A DNA stretch of 64,000 bases from Liolophura sinensis. Lineage: Eukaryota > Mollusca > Polyplacophora > Chitonida > Chitonidae. The notes under the pieces were generated by a model, which had not been told where the DNA came from, ran no database searches, and saw only the letters and a list, made by a program, of their open reading frames with translations. Numbering within the stretch: position 1 is the stretch's first letter; each line of letters starts with the position of its first letter. The position numbers and the translations under genes are program-made. Of the stretch, positions 46,994 to 59,285 are shown in pieces. The DNA is taken from assembly GCF_032854445.1 (NCBI RefSeq), contig NC_088299.1, positions 12,581,608 through 12,645,607 on the forward strand, written 5' to 3'.

Positions 46994-49900
46994 TAATCTC
47001 ATATGCTCATAAATGTTAGCGCAATCGTATCTGTGAAAAAATCGCAAATATAAATCATTAAATAAATAAAGGGAAAAATTAATAAAATTATACATTATTC
47101 GGCTAAACGATTGTTGCCACCACTTATTATTTATGGCTATATTCCCAAGGATTATGTATATCCTGGCCCAGGCAAAATGCCTATTTAGAAACCTATCAAA
47201 CAGAGGGTCAATGAGGCGAAAACTCTGCCCATAAGTGGGTGTTGTACTAAACCTCTGAACCATAGAAAAAGAGCCTGAATGTAGTGGCGGGTGGAGATAA
47301 ATTAGTTCCTAACTTGAACACGTATGACGTAGATTGAAAGCGACGCAAATACAACACAATGTTGCCATTACATGAAGGTGTCATTGTCTGCCTCCTTCTT
47401 ATCATTCTGCAACTTGTTTTGGTGAAAACTGTGGACCAGTTTCTGGAGATTTATTTCCTCATTCACATTTCGGTTTGCAGTTTTTATGTACACATTTATG
47501 CTAAATGTGTAAAAGGAAAGCGACACTGGAGTGAGTGCCGAAATTGTTTCATGTCTATGACGCTGTCATGCGTCTGATTCTACATATTCCGAATCCGTCA
47601 CATACAGTAGACTCCTAGTATTCACCAGCGATATTCTAGAAAACCACATCAATACTGAGTTTATTAAATACCTAACATGTCGCTCGAAAAATAACCCCAC
47701 CTAATCCAAATCAATGGCCAGTATAAACAAAACGCGTAACGTGGCTTTCACCAGCTTTTGTTTGGCTCACGTTCGCAATGCTAGCCCTCGTACCACGGAC
47801 TGGTGTGTGGTTCCGTATAGAACCGTTAAGTACGAGTCTATGCGTGCCAGCTAGGAGGTCAGACAAAACGCTCAGTCAAGATTTTCGCTTCGGATTTTTC
47901 GATAAGAGTTTTAACCTTCAGTACAAACCCACCAGAGATGTTGCATGACGCCGTGTTGGTCTGTGAGACCCGTAGCTTGCACAAGTACGTGCTACTCACA
48001 ATACCGTCAGCAGGTTTTAACTTCCTCAATCCGGCCATCTATCACTGTCAACTTCCATGCAGTTGAGATTTGTATAAAAATGTCAATATATCGCTGTATA
48101 CAGGCCAGCTTAGCAGGTTGTTACCTAACTGCATATAGTGACTGAGTAGCACGTAAACCGCCCATCTACAAAGTGAGGAGGACAAAATGTGTATGTCTGC
48201 ACCTCCCAGGTCAGGTTTCGGTGTACATACTTATATGTGGACATTTGCACTAGTATTTATTTGATATTTCGCTCTTTGGTTTCCATATTTATCTCTAACA
48301 AGACAAAATGATGTATGTCTAGTTAGAAACTTGAAAGCATATGCATTTCAAATTGCACTCCATAATTAAGTATGACGATACAAGATTGTCATTCTCTAGA
48401 ACAACGACATCTAACGTCTTACCAATTTTTTTAGCACTAGGGCATATTTATTGAACAATGTACGTCCTATGTCAGTGACTTTTGTGGTTATTCATATCTT
48501 AATCTTAAGACATCTGGACAAAGCAGCATATAAAATCGGCAATAAGCCAGAAATTATGAACAGTCATCTTTTATGTTCTTGCAGAAAAGTGTCCACCGAC
48601 AACATCTGAATATCATTCCAGTGCTTAACATGACATTGTTTAAATATGGCCTTTGTCACGTCTTCTGTGTTTTAACAGTGACCAGTGTGTTAAGTTAGGA
48701 TATTTAATATTGCCCAGCTTAATACTGAGGCTTGTGACTGTTTTTAAGGCGCTTATGTTTCTTGACTGAGACATAAGTACCACTGCAAAAACTGGAAACT
48801 TAAAAACAATCCAATCAGTTCTGAATCTATATTTATTGTATTTATCCCATTCGATGAAAAATATTTGGGGAATAACTATATTCCTTGATTTCGACGCGTC
48901 CCAAAAAATTACATAAGCGCATGCTTCTTTGCTTAACGACACCTTGGCATCATTGCAACATTGTCGCAGCGTTACCATGGTCACCAAATAAGAAGTGTAA
49001 ATAGAAGACAGTTATATGTTAATGCATATGTGCAATTGGTTCGTTTCCGAAACGGCAGATAGCAATGCGTCCATGAACTCAACTACATTCAACCACTCAT
49101 CCTGATTCACAAAAAATGCCATTAATTAAAATGTGATCCTTACGCAACGTTTTGATTTTGACTCTGTTACACAATCTAATCATGAACAAAAAGGCAAGTT
49201 TCAACATGGCAGGTTTAATCAAATGACTGGTTAACCGATCCCGTGTATTTAAAGTGTATTCTTATACAACATTTAAAATGAAGCTTTTTCATCTGCTTGT
49301 TTTAATAGATCGCGTAACGGTAAAAGGTAAAATTTGATAATGTGCTACATGCTCTAGACTTTGTACTCATAGCATTGATCATCTAGGCTACAAAGAAAAT
49401 GCTTGTTGATGTTGTAAATATACGTGCAGCTCCAACTCACAAAAAAATCATACACTGCACACACCCACGCTATCCAGCGATCATTCAGGCGTTCTGCTTA
49501 GATCACAGTATTACAAATAATATCCTTGTTTGACCTGCATAGACGTTGGTTTCGTTTACACAGCTGCTGAAGGTTTGCGTGTACATGTATATCGCCCAGG
49601 TTCACTTCAGATGTAAAATATCGATCAGCATTTAAAACAGGCAAATGTGTTCGATCGATATGTAAGCAGGGGCGTTTAAGGAATACACGTGCATTGTAAA
49701 GGTATAAAGGAAGATCGAAGTCCGTTGGCTGCTAAGTAAGTCCATACAACAATGGCGAGACAGAATCAAATAGATTTTTCTCCAACATCAGAAAACCGTT
49801 TGAGATGGGTATATAGGAAGGCCGTTATTTTTTCTAATGCACCTCGTTTCCATAGCTTGTGGGACTTCAGACACAATATATATAGTATACGACGTACATG

Positions 49901-50019
49901 TACGTGTGGTCGTTTTTAGCAGTCTTGCCTTCGTTTAAGATCACTCGTTTTTGCAACAATATGATCGGCATATCTGTACGTCACAAAGTGGGAAAGTTTG
50001 TTAGTAACTTCCTAAAGGT
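46994..50019. other. Long non-coding interval
   Basis: Frames of up to 115 codons (48640-48987, minus; 46928-47263, minus; 47359-47577, plus with a hydrophobic start) resemble nothing known to me. No repeats recognised. Confidence 0.4.
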
Positions 50020-50115
50020 TGATGGTTATCCCGGTTTTCTCCACCCAAAGCACTGATTGTCATTTTATGCGGAACATTTTCGAGTACCGCGTTGAAGATC
50101 AATCAGAATCCAAGA
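50020..50115 (+). repeat. SINE 3' core and tail fragment
   Basis: TATCCCGGTTTTCTCCACCC, then CATTTTCGAGTACCGCGTTG and AAGATCAATCAG: V-like core plus the shared tail, without a clear head. Confidence 0.6.
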
Positions 50116-51217
50116 AAAATCCTCCTTAAATCATCCATAAGTCGCCATCAATGTTTTGTTGTTATGGTGTTAAATATGGAAATGTTATTGAAGCTTGTTT
50201 AGCAAACTCTAGCGCACACAAAGTGTTGGTTCAGCGCTATTCTCGGAGAAAGATTCCTCTAGGTTCTGCCAATACGTAGAGCGCACACTGGTGACAAAAT
50301 GCTGTCGACAGCGCTCTTTTTGCAGTTGATGCTGTCTTACATGACCGTGTAACGGAGATCACTTGCCCTTCACCGATATCACATGCAAATAGAGCTGTTT
50401 TGCATGTGTGTATATATGTGTTTAACTCGAGGGAAAGTTCAGCTGTCATTTGCCAAAGGCCTATGGTTTCCTTCATTCACCCCTTTTTCCTCTACCGTGC
50501 ATACAAGTTACCACTATCGTAAAAGCGAATTACTCTTTAGTACAGAGTTAAACAGCGATTAAATTAATAAATTAGCTAATGAGGGCGCAATAGCTTAGCG
50601 AGATGATATGCGGAGACACCAGTTTTGTATGACACATTGAAGGAAGCTCACTTTTGCTATGCTAACTATAGGTCAGCTGAATGGTAATCATCCTCTTTAA
50701 TCCATATTGGAAAGTAAACAATGTCTGGCTTTGCTGATTATTGGCTACGACAAGTCGGAATTTTCGAACTGTCGAGAAAACCAAATGTAGTTTGAAACGA
50801 TTTCCTTTGCTGCGGATTTTTATCACTTTGTGGAGCACCAAAGAATTGTCTCGTGTGCAGCTGACGTACCTCAAGATTATTCTTAGATCCATTCCATTCT
50901 ATTTGGCAAATCGAACACGATGATTAGTTCCACCGTGACCTTTCGATTCAACAACACGTCTGCCATCGCACGGGAAGTTCAAAACCGAACCACAAACAAG
51001 ATATTTGAAATTAGCCCTGAATGACAATGCTTGTAGGGCTTCGCGTAGTCATGGCTGGGTCCGCTTTAGTCAGGTAGGATGAATTGTAAAATTTCGGAAA
51101 ACAGTCAATTACTATCGTACGTCGCCCATCCAGACACTGTTTTACAATGCTTAGGGTCCTAAAATCCTGAGATGTCGATCATACCATAGGTAAATATTCA
51201 TCCATATTTAGTAAAAT
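50116..51217. other. Non-coding interval
   Basis: No recognised repeat or exon; frames up to 79 codons. Confidence 0.4.
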
Positions 51218-51446
51218 ACCAATGCGGTCGCTGTAAGTTCAAACCCAACTCATGTTGGCTTCCTCTCCGGCCTTAAGTGGGAAGATCAGTCAGCAACCTG
51301 CGGATGTTCGTGGGTTTCATAGTAAAGGCACTAATTGATTTTGCTCTGCCCGGGTTTCCTCCCTCCATAATGCTGGCCGTCGTCGCATAAGTGAAATATT
51401 CTTGAGTACGGCGTAAAACACCAATCAAATAAATAAATAAATAAAG
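51218..51446 (+). repeat. SINE family 1, 5'-truncated copy with internal insertion
   Basis: Starts at ACCAATGCGGTCGCTGTAAG (box B part), continues TTCCTCTCCGGCCTTAAGTG, and has about 22 extra bases (around TAGTAAAGGCACTAATTG) inside the core before CTGCCCGGGTTTCCTCCC. The tail ends in (AAAT)n. Confidence 0.85.
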
Positions 51447-52800
51447 TCCCCTTCTCCGGTCAGTTTTTATTGACGCCATCTACATGACATGCACTCTTAA
51501 CAGCCAGGTGCCCTATAACCCTAAGCATTGTAATGGAGTGGCTGGGTGGGCCGGGTACGTTAGTAATCGACTGTTTTTCGATATTCTACAATTCGTCCTT
51601 CCGGGCTAAAGGGGCCCAGCCATGACTTCGCGATGTCCTACGAGCATTGTCATCCAGAGCTACTGGAAATATCTTGGACACTGTTTTGTTGCATTCTCCA
51701 GGTTCCATGGTGGTACTAAGACCAGCAAATGAGTTTTGAGGTGAATTGTTCGCGATAAAAGCCCAAATTTGAATATTTCGTTCAGCAGGCCTGTGATTTC
51801 AGAAATCAATAAGTAAAAAAAATAAGTAAAAATAAGTAGTAATGAATGCTCGTCATCTTATAGCACACTGACAAATTGTGCTCAGAGAAATGACGGATTT
51901 CCTCAATGTTTTCTAGAACTATATTTAGTGAAATGTGTGGCTCGGTTCCAACCGCTTCACATACCGGTATATCGATATCGGAACGCATCTCATTTACACA
52001 CTTCAAAACAAACAGGCGTTGTCATCTCTATCATCCACATAAATCCGTTCAAAGTAAATTATGGGATAAATAGTATATGCAATCCATGACCCATTACATC
52101 AAATTTATTAAGCTCGTCATGTAATTTTCATTTGTTTTTCCTCAAAGGCTCGGAACAAATCAAAATTCCACCACTCGTTTAATAAAACAGATATAATGGG
52201 TCACTCATTGTATATCCTCTATAAATGCTATAGTGCAGTGAATAAATGATGATTTTCTAGTGTTCTTGGAATTAAGTTTCAATGGCATAAAAAACATGTT
52301 TTTAATGTAATTTTTGCAATTTTGCAATCGTTAAATTCTTTAACGGACGAATGATTCAGACAGAAATGGCGAAAATGCTATAGTACACATACTGTGCTGT
52401 TTATAATCTGTTACACGCCGAGAACATACTTCTAGGTTATTGAACTATGCCAAAGCTATTCCTTATAATTTCCTTATGCAAAGGGACTCGCATATTTAAC
52501 AAAGCTCTTGACATGATGTTCATTGTTAAATTCTGTAACATTTGAAAACGTTCGGCTTTGTTGAAGACTAGCAGACTGTAAAATAAGAAAATGAAAATTT
52601 CCCTAAATCTTCAGTGATTGAATATATCGATGGCGACCTGTTGATATCCAAGGAAAGCAAATAATCATTTATCTACGCAAACCTTCAACACGCTGTTATT
52701 AATTGAGCCTGATGCATTCACCCACCGCATACAGTATGTCTCATCGTAACCTACGTTTGAGCCCCTTCAAAGCGTTTGATTAAAGAGACCATTCTATTTA
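51447..52800. other. Non-coding interval
   Basis: AT-rich, with no open frame over 66 codons and no recognised repeat. Confidence 0.4.
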
Positions 52801-53139
52801 GTCTAGAGCGTCCGCTTCGGGAGCGGTAGATTCACGGTCAATCCTGGGTCGCACCTAAGACTTTAAAAGAGGAAGTCGCAGCTTCTTCGCTTGGCGGTCA
52901 GCATGAAGGGGATAGTGCAACTACTGGTTGACCCGTATCAGTCAACCCGTTCGGGCGGGGCGCCTTACTTGCCTTCGGTAAGGCGTCTCACTGAATCAGC
53001 ACTAGATAAAAGAGCGGTGCAAATCCGTCCTACAACAAGGAGGTACATTACATGCATTCGTCGTCATATGACTGAAAAATTGTTAAGTACGACGTTAAAC
53101 CCCAAGCTCTCACTCACTCACTCACTCACTCACTCACTC
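52801..53139 (+). repeat. SINE family 2, near-complete copy with (CACT)n tail
   Basis: CTAGAGCGTCCGCTTCGGGA (box A side), CACGGTCAATCCTGGGTCGC (box B side), GAGGAAGTCGCAGCTTCTTC, GACCCGTATCAGTCAACCCG, GCCTTACTTGCCTTCGGTAA, CTGAAAAATTGTTAAGTACG, and a tail of about seven CACT units. An 89-codon frame inside is a by-product. Confidence 0.9.
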
Positions 53140-53644
53140 TATTTAGTCATTACAGAGTAACGTCCCAATTTTTAAAAACCCTGTCAGTGACGCAGTCATA
53201 ATCATTGAACCATTCTTATCCGCGTTGTGTCACAAGACACGTTGGTTCGGGATGTATTCTAGAGGCGTTGCACTGGTTTCCTTAGTGCTAGGTGTGGTTT
53301 CCTTCGGCCTCAAGCTTGAGAGTTTAAAGTATGAACAAATCAAATATTGGGTATAGAGCATGAACGTGATGTGAATCGCCAAATACATACTCAAAATGTC
53401 ACATGATGTGATTACAGGTTACCATGTTTCGACAGATATGACGCATACTATATCGGAATAGATTAGGCTGCGTGTAATTTGTAGTTTCACAGGATTTATT
53501 ACGCTATTTATGTTCCTACCAAATATACTTATACATACTAAATAATGTGATGATAACGAGCTCCGTAATTTTGTCGTATTTTAAGGCCGTTTGATGTAGT
53601 TAACGTGACTCATTTGTGGTAATACATTGCAAAGTTTAGATTGC

Positions 53645-53780
53645 GGTCCTGCTAATAATACAAATGAATCCAAAGGAGAGTAAATGAATTCAAAGGAAGG
53701 TACAATTAACGACAATGAATGCAAAGACCGGTGAATGAAGTCCTGCTAATGATACAAATGAATAAAAAGGAGATCAAAAA
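53645..53780. repeat. Short local duplication, period 94 bp
   Basis: GTCCTGCTAATAATACAAAT at 53646 and GTCCTGCTAATGATACAAAT at 53740, each followed by GAAT-(C)AAAGGAGA. The stretch between also repeats AATGAAT-CAAAG motifs. Confidence 0.65.
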
Positions 53781-54150
53781 GGAAACAAGCTTTTTGTATT
53801 AAATAGATTTAAAAATGTCAGTCGCAGAGTCGTGTTGACCTAAAGGATTAACACTACTTCAAAACCAGCACTCCCTTACTTGTTAGACAATATTAGCGTT
53901 AGTTAGCGAGCTAACGTTTTCTGCCGACGCTAACCATGCAGCGTGATGGCGATTACAGAACATTAAAAGCGTATGGTACATGCAAAAGCGCCATCGCTGG
54001 CTGGAGGAAAAACGGCATAAATCTTGTCAGTTCCTAACTCGCCATGATTTGAGGTGTTTATCTTTCAAACACTCGGACAAAGCCAGGGTGTTAGGCAATT
54101 TAACATTCCATGAATACAATTGAAGACATACAGCATAAATAGTAAGACCA
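53781..54150. other. Non-coding interval
   Basis: Nothing recognised beyond a short palindrome, TTAGCGAGCTAACG, near 53900. Confidence 0.35.
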
Positions 54151-54275
54151 CAGCAGCGATGACAGTGTGATAGCTGGCATATGGTCAAACGTAACCGAGG
54201 AAAATGGCCTCTTGTTCATTTACATCAGTCAGGGTTTTTTCTAACTAGTAGCAATTTACATGCACTCTAGCACCG
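54151..54275. repeat. Unnamed dispersed repeat, copy 4
   Basis: CACAGCAGCGATGACAGTGT, GATAGCTGGC, AAACGTAACCGAGGAAAATG, CTTGTTCATTTACATCAGTC and AGCAATTTACATGCACTCTA. The same block order as copies 1-3, about 21 kb away from them. Confidence 0.7.
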
Positions 54276-54589
54276 TGACCAAATCCGAATTATGTAAAAA
54301 AATGCAGTGATGTTAATTGCAATTTATTGGACTGGTATATAATTACTCAAGATGAAGACCGTTTGTCTTCCGCCAACGTGATGCCAGTATCTGGCGGGAA
54401 CTTGCCAAACGATATGGCCTTAAATACTAATCGTTCGTTCATTCATTGTGTCCTCTCCCTTCCCTTATTACTGTCATTTTAAGACAGAAAACGATATGAT
54501 ATTTGTCGGAGTTTGTGCTATATATGAAGGAGGGAAATGGGAGATGGGGGTTCTTGCCCCACTGGTCGAAGGGGATGGTAACCATTTGT

Positions 54590-54765
54590 CTAGTTTTCTT
54601 GACCAGTGAGGTTGAAAGTTCAAATCTAGTCCACGTCATTATTCAGACCGTTCCTCAGGCATTTGTGTTCGTTGTGATGACGTGCCCTGATAATCTCCCT
54701 TATCACATAAGTGAGAAAAGTCAGGAGACCATACGCCGATTAAATAAAAAAGAAAATGTTAAAAA
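54590..54765 (+). repeat. SINE family 3, decayed copy
   Basis: CTTGACCAGTGAGGTTGAAA, GTTCAAATCTAGTCC (box B-like), a decayed core with CGTTCCTCAGGCATTTGTGT, then CATAAGTGAGAAAAGTCAGG and GCCGATTAAATAAAAAAG. The head matches 37250. Confidence 0.55.
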
Positions 54766-55368
54766 CGTTTAATATGGCCCACCATCGAAATAGTTGACTC
54801 TGTCATTGATATACAAACAGGTATCAACATCGTCGGCCATGCGAAACCCTGTGATACAAGTACTGCATGTACACTTCGATCGTTACATCCACTTATCCTG
54901 ACATTGGTCGATCAACTGTCAAACCCATCGCTCTCATTTGTCCATGGTGTGGCGGAAATGACCTCAATGCTCCAGGAGGGTGCAATGTCTGTCATGCTAA
55001 ATATCATGATCAATGAATTTTCCGGACACAACGATTTACCGTTCTGCAATTGTCGGTGGTTTCCGGAACGCACCTTTCCCGTGGGAAAGCAAAGTGGATA
55101 ATACAATAATATGTATGGATAATGAGTCTGCGCAGTTTATCCATTGATTTTTCATGAAGAGATTTACATTTCTAGAGCATGTACATGTATGCATTTATCC
55201 AGAGGCGTGTTTGTGGGTTATGGGATGGTCGTATGCTGTGTATCGATATATAACCCGGGGTATGTCACCAAAATAAAGATCACAAACGGAATTTTATTAT
55301 GAAAGCATAAGAGCGGAAAGCGTGGTAACAGAACGATAGAGTGTAACACTAAAATCACTAAGATCACT

Positions 55369-55625
55369 GTAAAGGAGGGAGTTGTAGCTTCCCCACTTGG
55401 CGTTCATAGTTAAAAGGATAGTGCAACGACTGGCTGACTTGTATTAGTATAATGGCTTACATGCTTTCGGTAAGTTGCCTCAGATAAGCAGCAATAGATA
55501 AAGGGGCGATTGAAATCCGGCATGCAACAAAGAGGCACATTACACGTTCATGCACTCTAAGGACTCCTTCGTCGTCATATGACTGAAAGATTGTTAAATA
55601 CGATATCAAACACTCACTCACTCGC
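55369..55625 (+). repeat. SINE family 2, head-less copy
   Basis: GGGAGTTGTAGCTTCCCCAC, TTGGCGTTCATAGTTAAAAG, GCAACGACTGGCTGACTTGT, TGCTTTCGGTAAGTTGCCTC, TCGTCATATGACTGAAAGAT and the CACTCACTCACTCG tail. The tRNA head is missing, and about 15 bases of the GC-rich centre are lost. Confidence 0.85.
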
Positions 55626-56369
55626 TTAAATACATCCACATGCATTTATGGAGATAAGCTAAATAAAGACACTTACCGCAGCGTCACTGTATAGAAGTCA
55701 ATATTATTACAAATCCTTGAAGATATTTTCGGCTAAACTCGAGTCGTCAAACGTTTAAATTTGAAACCTCTGTCCTCCAGACAAGATATCATATTCTGGC
55801 TATGGCGAACAGATGTGCCTTTTGTTTACTGCTCTATTTGTTTTTGTGTTTTATATACATAGATGATGCAGATTAATAGCAAGCCATGACACAGCTGTGA
55901 TCGACTGAAGTTTTGCGCATTTATATATACTTGGTTGTCTGCTGCCACGCAGTGCAAATATTTGTCCCCAATGTGCATGTGTTCCTACATGTTTACGTTC
56001 GTCTATATCCGGGATGAGCTGTACTTTATCTAAGAATCTAGGTGTCGAAATAGTCATTTGCATAACAGCAGTCAAACATGAAAACTTTCAAGCCTAGTTC
56101 AGCCATAGTGTCTTGTAAAATGAGGATTGTTTTCACTTTTATCCAATTTATTGCACTATGCTTATAAGTGTATCTTTAAAAGATATGGACGGATATGGAC
56201 ACTAGCGTCACCAACATACCGCTGTAAAAGCAGGAAAATCAGGGACAAAAACCATGCCAAACCTCAAATCCAATTCTCCGCGCAACTGCTCTACGAAGAC
56301 ATTAATCTACAGCCGAATTTCCCATTGAGTAAGATCTTAAAGCAAGTACTCCTTAACAAGTCTTGAGAC
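55626..56369. other. Non-coding interval
   Basis: An unrecognised 79-codon plus frame at 56127-56366 ends just before a duplicated block. Otherwise featureless. Confidence 0.35.
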
Positions 56370-56374
56370 ACCAG

Positions 56375-56620
56375 TCGTCGTTTAGAAATCGTATCACCTT
56401 GAGATGTCGTTTAATGAAGAGTGGTGTTGTTTGCCACTGAACCCGTCTTAAGCTTAACATTATCTCTGATATCTCGCGGGGGGCGGTTGTTATCTATATC
56501 TTTCGAGAAAGCAAGGACGCGCATCGCAGAAGGGCAGAAGGGCAGAAGTGCACCTGTTGTTATCCCTTCTTTGATGACTATACTTCTTCATCCATTCTGA
56601 TTCTAAGTTATAAAATAGGC
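56375..56620. repeat. Direct duplication of about 250 bp, unit 1
   Basis: GTATCACCTTGAGATGTCGT, TTAATGAAGAGTGGTGTTGT, GACTATACTTCTTCATCCAT and AGTTATAAAATAGGC have counterparts in order at 58150-58395. Contains a short GGGCAGAAGGGCAGAAG direct repeat. Confidence 0.6.
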
Positions 56621-57579
56621 AGGGCTGAAAAATATACCTAAAAAGTAGATTAAAAATGAATGAACAAGCGGAGAGCTTCTTCGTGCGATAGCAATAAATA
56701 AGAGACATTCAATAAAACGAAACGCACTACGGGACAATTATGTTAAATGAGATGACATGGTTTGCACTACAGACAAAAAATCCGTTGTATAACGAATGAC
56801 GTGGTTGTGTATCCGTTTGCGTTGCCTCGAACTTTTCCCACACAAAACACATTTATATATTGAACCTAGAAAAGGAGTGGTTACGTTGTCGTTAATTCTT
56901 GGAGTGTCTGTTGATGGTTGCTATTTTTGGACTAATTGTGACGTAGGACATGCTTCTGGCCTTTTAAAGCATGAATGTGATTTACCCATTTTTATGCGCT
57001 ATTGGGGCGTAACGAGAACACACAGTGACTTGCCTCTTTCATTCAGTTTGCGCTTAATCGTTATCTACATGTCATAAAAATCTCAAATATCCTGCCTGTG
57101 CTTTTGAATACCCGACCTTAGAGGTACACACTCCCTGAAGTTGCACACTTCCCTTGAGTGACGACTGGTGCGTCTAGAAAAGTAATGAAAGCACCTTTGG
57201 CAGGAAGTTAGATGGAGATTTTTTGTCGATCTTGTCGGAGCTTTTGAGTTCGTGAGTAAGTTCATAGATGACGTCCTTTTGTATATAATACAGTGAGTTG
57301 ACGAGACCGACTTGATGCTAACCGGGTCAGTGTTTGACATAAATCTTTTTAAAGTAAAAGCCTGTCTGCTTTGTGTTAGAGTGCATTTAGACCCAGGTAT
57401 CTTTCTGGACACCGAGTGTTAATGTATCTGCTTAAGCTTTCTGTGCGTAGTAATGATGTCGTCCTTTCGGAAATCTGCTACGACCTGGTGTCGTTGTTGA
57501 ACCTTGACAACTTACGTACAGGCATGATACACGACTGATTTCACTCATTCACCTAGACCACTTCTCGCGTCTTCACAAC

Positions 57580-57750
57580 ATAATTTACAACTGTTGACTG
57601 TTTCTTTTTGCATGATTCTGTCCTAATTTTGTACTTTATATACTTTCTTGTGGTAAATGACGTTCGTACTTCTGTGTTTGGCATTGTGTGAGGGCTATCG
57701 ATGTCTGAGAGTTGAACAAGCCATTTGTTTAGTGTTTTAGCTCTGATGAC
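57580..57750 (+). mobile_element. Possible retroelement 3' end, related to 30391-30750
   Basis: TTTTTGCATGATTCTGTCCT and TTGTACTTTATATACTTTCT match the 3' flank of the reverse-transcriptase relic near 30570-30620. No coding remnant is recognisable upstream; the 109-codon minus frame at 57083-57412 does not resemble one. Confidence 0.35.
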
Positions 57751-58149
57751 AGTGATATTTTAACACTCCTATATTCATAACTGGTGGACTAGCTGTGAAA
57801 CTTTGCAACATTACATTGATGTATATATATTATATTTCTCAACGAAGAATACGCTTCGGTTTTGAACACTGGCTTCTCCACGCAGCAACAGCTCTTACTA
57901 AAACGTGGTACATGTGATAGTTTGTTATCTTGGAGAACGATTGACATTTTCCATTTCATCCACTTTGCTTTGAATCTTTCACAGGGACGAAATTTAGAGC
58001 CAAGCGTTAAGATAAAGGAGGGCAAAAAGATAAATCACATTTACCAATTAATATTCCGTAAAAACGAAAGTCGTTTTCGTGTACATCTGTTGCGTAAAAT
58101 CGTATTAATCTGGTGGAGGATGTCCTGCTGGGTCAAACCTTAAAATCTC

Positions 58150-58395
58150 CAGTCGTATCACCTTGAGGTGCCGTCTAATGAAGAGTTGTGTTTTGTGCCG
58201 CTGAACTCTTAACTTGACATTTCCTCTACATCTAAAAGGCAAACAGAGACGCACTTTACTGCCCCAGTTGTATAATAAATCAGACTAGTACTGTGCACGA
58301 GAGTTGATAATTGTTGTTCGTTCCTAAAGACTATATTTCTTCATCACTTCTGGTTTTGAGCGATAAAACACGCACGAGAAGCAAATGAAATTTTA
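58150..58395. repeat. Direct duplication of about 250 bp, unit 2
   Basis: CGTATCACCTTGAGGTGCCG, TCTAATGAAGAGTTGTGTTT, GACTATATTTCTTCATCACT and GAGCGATAAAACACG; partner of 56375-56620, about 1.76 kb away. Confidence 0.6.
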
Positions 58396-58428
58396 AAAGC
58401 GAGTATATAAACACATCCATAGCTTTGT

Positions 58429-58857
58429 TTGCCCCTTGTAAGCAATGAAATGAAAATCATTGGCTACCCGAAAAGCACTGTAGGATTTTCATGCTTAAGA
58501 AATGGCTATTCATGCATTAATCTTTTCATACTCAGTAATTATGCACTTTCAATCAGGAATAAATTGGTTTTGTTGAGTTCGCCTCACAATTTCTTTCCAA
58601 CTAAACATATATGGATTGAAGCTGCAACCGGATCGGTTCGCTGTCGGTGGTTTCTCAACTCTTATGATGGCTTCCATTTATTGGCGAATCGCCATGATCG
58701 GTTAAGGTCCTTCTTTCTGTCTGGGGAAATCATTGTCTACAGCCCTGTTAAAATCCTCAACAACAAACCTTACGCATTCTTGACAACAAACCTTACGCAT
58801 TTCCCCGAACTCCGTAGATATGAGCAACAGGTTGTTTGCCAGACGAACAGGAAATAA
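58429..58857 (+). CDS. Unrecognised 142-codon open frame, doubtful
   Basis: One of the longer frames in the window that is not explained by a repeat. It starts MPLVSNEMKIIGYPKSTVGF and has a mixed, fairly ordinary composition with Trp and Cys, but no domain, signal peptide or membrane helix I can name. A TATA-like GTATATAAACA lies about 25 bases upstream of the ATG. It begins right after a duplicated block and near retroelement-like sequence, so it could be a decayed mobile-element frame. A frame of this size can also occur by chance in 64 kb. Confidence 0.12.
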   Translation: MPLVSNEMKIIGYPKSTVGFSCLRNGYSCINLFILSNYALSIRNKLVLLSSPHNFFPTKHIWIEAATGSVRCRWFLNSYDGFHLLANRHDRLRSFFLSGEIIVYSPVKILNNKPYAFLTTNLTHFPELRRYEQQVVCQTNRK

Positions 58858-59124
58858 TTATCGCGGTGACATAATGCCGATGTTATCTCTCGTTTCTTCT
58901 CTGTCTTCTGTTATTTGGATTTATTGCTTTTAGTCCGTCATCTGTGTATGAATTACAAGGACGCTTCAAGGACGGTCATGATAATACAAAGCTCAGTCCT
59001 GGGCACTTGTCACTGGTTTATCATGACTTCTGCTGCGAAAATGTACCGCATTTGGTCTACTAACTGTACCCAGTGCAAAGCCTCGATAAATCATCACTCC
59101 ATCATATGTGATTATCTAGCCCAA

Positions 59125-59275
59125 TTGTCGTACATGGGAAGGTTTGTCAGCAACCTTCGGATGGCCTTGGGTTTCTCCATGGCTAGTTTCCTAACTCTAT
59201 AATGCTGGTCTCGAAAATATAAGCGAAATATCCTTGAGCACGATGTAAAACACCAATCAAATCAATAAATAAATA
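59125..59275 (+). repeat. SINE family 1, 5'-truncated copy
   Basis: TTGTCGTACATGGGAAGGTT, TGTCAGCAACCTTCGGATGG, GTTTCCTAACTCTATAATGC, CCTTGAGCACGATGTAAAAC and an (AAAT)n tail. The head and half of the core are lost. Confidence 0.8.
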
Positions 59276-59285
59276 TTATCACATT

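Noticed and set aside
22936-53139. CRISPR-like spacing of repeats
   Set aside because: The repeated blocks are dispersed SINEs or head-to-tail tandem units without unique spacers; the genome is eukaryotic.
57083-57412. 109-codon minus frame as part of a retroelement
   Set aside because: No reverse-transcriptase or integrase motif can be seen; only the sequence further on (57580-57750) resembles a retroelement 3' end.
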